A DNA stretch of 16,117 bases from an uncultured Clostridia bacterium (GTDB lineage: Bacteria; Bacillota; Clostridia; TANB77; CAG-508), in NCBI GenBank assembly GCA_944391155.1, contig CALXSO010000039.1:1-16117 (forward strand), given 5' to 3'. The notes under the pieces were generated by a model. The model saw only the letters and a program-made list of their open reading frames with translations. It did no database searches and was not told the origin of the DNA. The translations under genes were made by a program, and so were the position numbers. This document shows positions 14,889-16,117 of this stretch, piece by piece; positions within the stretch are counted from its first letter, which is position 1; each line of letters starts with the position of its first letter.

Positions 14889-15173
14889 TTAGTCTTCTTT
14901 TTTTACTACAATGAATTTTAAAACATCATCTGTAATTCTGTAAACTCTTTCAAGTTCTGCTATTGCTTCTGGTTTTGATTCAAAATTAAATACTAAATAT
15001 GTACCTTCAGCAAATTTTTTGATTTCATAAGCTAATTTTCTTTTGCCCATGCTATCTACTTTTTCTACTTTTCCATTTTCATTTATTAATCCTGTAAATT
15101 TGTCTTCTAGTGCTTTTTCTCCAGCTTCGTCAACATTTGGATTAATAATGATAACACTTTCGTATTTGTTCAT
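14889..15173 (-). CDS. rpsF: 30S ribosomal protein bS6
   Basis: It binds bS18 on the 30S platform. I start it at ATG 15173 (MNKYESVIIINPNVDE, 94 residues), preceded by a strong GGGAGGTGA; a GTG at 15182 is part of that ribosome site. The sequence is full length for the family: KVEKVDSMGKRKLAYEIKKFAEGTYLVFNF is the conserved centre, and the tail ends in KKED. First gene of the rpsF-ssb-rpsR operon. The leader is about 80 nt, long enough to carry the bS6:bS18 autoregulatory site known in other bacteria, but I do not see its CCG signature. Confidence 0.97.
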   Translation of the reverse strand: MNKYESVIIINPNVDEAGEKALEDKFTGLINENGKVEKVDSMGKRKLAYEIKKFAEGTYLVFNFESKPEAIAELERVYRITDDVLKFIVVKKED

Positions 15174-15200
15174 TATTTTCACCTCCCTTTGGATTTATAA

Positions 15201-15217
15201 CCTAACTTTTCGTTAAG
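15201..15217 (-). promoter_or_regulatory. Small hairpin in the rpsF leader
   Basis: On the minus strand CTTAAC and GTTAGG pair over 6 bp (one G-U) around GAAAA. It lies 13 nt upstream of the rpsF ribosome site. It could take part in translational control, but it lacks the CCG bulge of the known bS6:bS18 leader motif. Confidence 0.25.
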
Positions 15218-15258
15218 TAGAGATTTTAAAAATATTGTCTTATTTTTAAAACATTAGT

Positions 15259-15287
15259 ATTTTAGCATATTTTTGTTATTTTGGCAA
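15259..15287 (-). promoter_or_regulatory. Predicted sigma-A promoter of rpsF-ssb-rpsR
   Basis: On the minus strand TTGCCA (15282-15287), 17 bp, then TAAAAT (15259-15264) with an upstream TGC that makes an extended -10. Transcription would start near 15252. Confidence 0.75.
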
Positions 15288-15340
15288 GATTTTTTTGAAA
15301 ATTCTTTTTTTCATTTAATTATTGTTACTAGTCAGACTTT

Positions 15341-15484
15341 ATTTTGTAGAGTAGTCTGAAAGGTTGATATATAAGTATTTTTTTGTCAAAGACCAATAGG
15401 TAGACCTAAAGTTTGTTTTTAACAAAAAAATACTTATATATCAACCTTTCAGACGGTTTAATTTTATATTGAACTGAATTGTAA
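15341..15484 (+). repeat. Long palindromic repeat, family 2, copy 3 (intact)
   Basis: Arms 15354-15386 and 15422-15454 are perfectly complementary over 33 bp, around a 35-nt centre in which a further 6-bp helix with one G-U is possible. Flanks ATTTTGTAGAGTA on the left and CTGAATTGTAA on the right match copy 1. It fills most of the 341-bp gap between rpsF (with its promoter) and ldh, 39 bp past the ldh stop. It encodes no protein. It may end the ldh transcript or be cut by RNase III, but it has no T-run after the stem on either strand. Confidence 0.9.
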
Positions 15485-15523
15485 CGACTATTATTTTTTA
15501 AGTGTTACGAGTTAAATAATTAT

Positions 15524-16117
15524 TTATTCTTCCAAAATTTTATCTATAGAATCTTTTCTCATTTGTTTTAAAATTTTGCAACTTTCATCTAATTTCTTTT
15601 GCTCATTTTCATTTAATTCAAGTGTCAAAAGTTCTCTGACTCCTTTGCTATTTACAATAGAAGGTACTCCAATGTATATATCATCTTGTCCATATTCTCC
15701 ATCTTTTAAATATGTTGATACTGTTAATATAGAATTTTCGTTGTCTAAAATTGCTCTTACAATTCTATTTAATCCCATTCCTATTCCATAGTATGTTGCT
15801 TTTTTCTTATTTATAATTTCATATGCTGCATTTACTACACCTTTATGAATTTCTTCTAATGTGCTCATAGGATGATGATTATCTTTCATTACATCTTTAA
15901 CTTTTTTGCATCCTATATATGCATGATCCCAAGGTACAAATGATGAGTCTCCATGTTCTCCCATGATATATGCATGTATATTTTTACTTGAGATTTTTAA
16001 ATAGTCTGCCATTAAGTAACGAAGTCTTGCTGTATCTAACACTGTTCCTGAACCCATAACTTGATTTTTTGGAAGTCCTGATACTTTTGCAACTACATAT
16101 GTCATTAAATCTACTGG
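15524..16117 (-). CDS. ldh: L-lactate dehydrogenase (5' end outside window)
   Basis: It reduces pyruvate to L-lactate with NADH, regenerating NAD in fermentation. The frame is open to the window edge, where the residues PVDLMTYVVAK show that the gene continues upstream; 197 C-terminal residues are visible of about 315 usual. Seen: GSGTVLDTARLRYLMADYL with the substrate-binding Arg, GEHGDSSFVPW with the catalytic His, and a normal C-terminal helix region ending QMRKDSIDKILEE. The R-L-R-Y-L and HGDSS forms fit lactate rather than malate dehydrogenase, but the cofactor loop and specificity loop are outside the window. The palindromic repeat follows its stop codon. Confidence 0.9.
   Translation of the reverse strand, partial: PVDLMTYVVAKVSGLPKNQVMGSGTVLDTARLRYLMADYLKISSKNIHAYIMGEHGDSSFVPWDHAYIGCKKVKDVMKDNHHPMSTLEEIHKGVVNAAYEIINKKKATYYGIGMGLNRIVRAILDNENSILTVSTYLKDGEYGQDDIYIGVPSIVNSKGVRELLTLELNENEQKKLDESCKILKQMRKDSIDKILEE

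Noticed and set aside
15201..15217. Conserved bS6:bS18-binding leader motif upstream of rpsF
   Set aside because: Only a small hairpin is present; the CCG-containing bulge of the known motif is not visible.

Overview
The window is strongly AT-rich; by eye about a quarter G+C (not computed). Its genes are Firmicutes-type: ClpC with a UVR linker, MinD/MinE beside a RodA-type SEDS protein, a Cys-containing bS18, a GerS-like envelope protein and a prepilin-like exported protein. AGGAGG-type ribosome sites and TTGACA/TATAAT-like promoters are common. This points to a member of the Clostridia, probably an AT-rich, little-studied (perhaps gut) lineage. The lineage is an inference; there is no rRNA in the window.

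Layout. 1-2235 (+): the C-terminal two thirds of clpC, then pgsA. A bidirectional terminator separates them from convergent mnmA. 2262-5258 (-): mnmA and aspS. Divergent promoters at 5294-5387 drive aspS to the left and an HD-GYP phosphohydrolase gene (5419-6363) to the right. 6364-8105 is a degenerate accessory stretch. It holds a mazF-type toxin gene and a gerS-like gene, each broken by one extra base, plus copies of two different dispersed intergenic repeats. 8106-9101 (-) is a dus gene. 9293-11907 (-) is a minD-minE-rodA operon without minC next to it and with a long charged tail on MinE. 12196-13851 (-) is a large prepilin-like protein. 14097-15173 (-) is the classical rpsF-ssb-rpsR operon with a clear promoter and terminator. 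The window ends inside an L-lactate dehydrogenase gene (15524-16117, -).

Most genes are housekeeping: proteolysis, phospholipid synthesis, tRNA modification and charging, division-site selection, wall elongation, translation and replication, fermentation. The unusual content lies between genes. Family 1 is a structured repeat of about 88 bp with copies at 6381-6468 and 9150-9237 (opposite orientations, about 75 of 88 positions identical) and a decayed third copy at 7813-7877. Family 2 is a long palindromic repeat at 7953-8089 and 15341-15484, with a shortened relative at 12040-12121. Its arms differ between copies in a compensatory way.

The two broken genes share a striking detail. In both, the reading frame is restored by skipping the C of an A-CGG sequence, and CGG is not used in frame in any intact gene of the window by my scan. 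This may be sequencing error, two similar mutations, or +1 frameshifting at a very rare codon; the sequence alone cannot decide.
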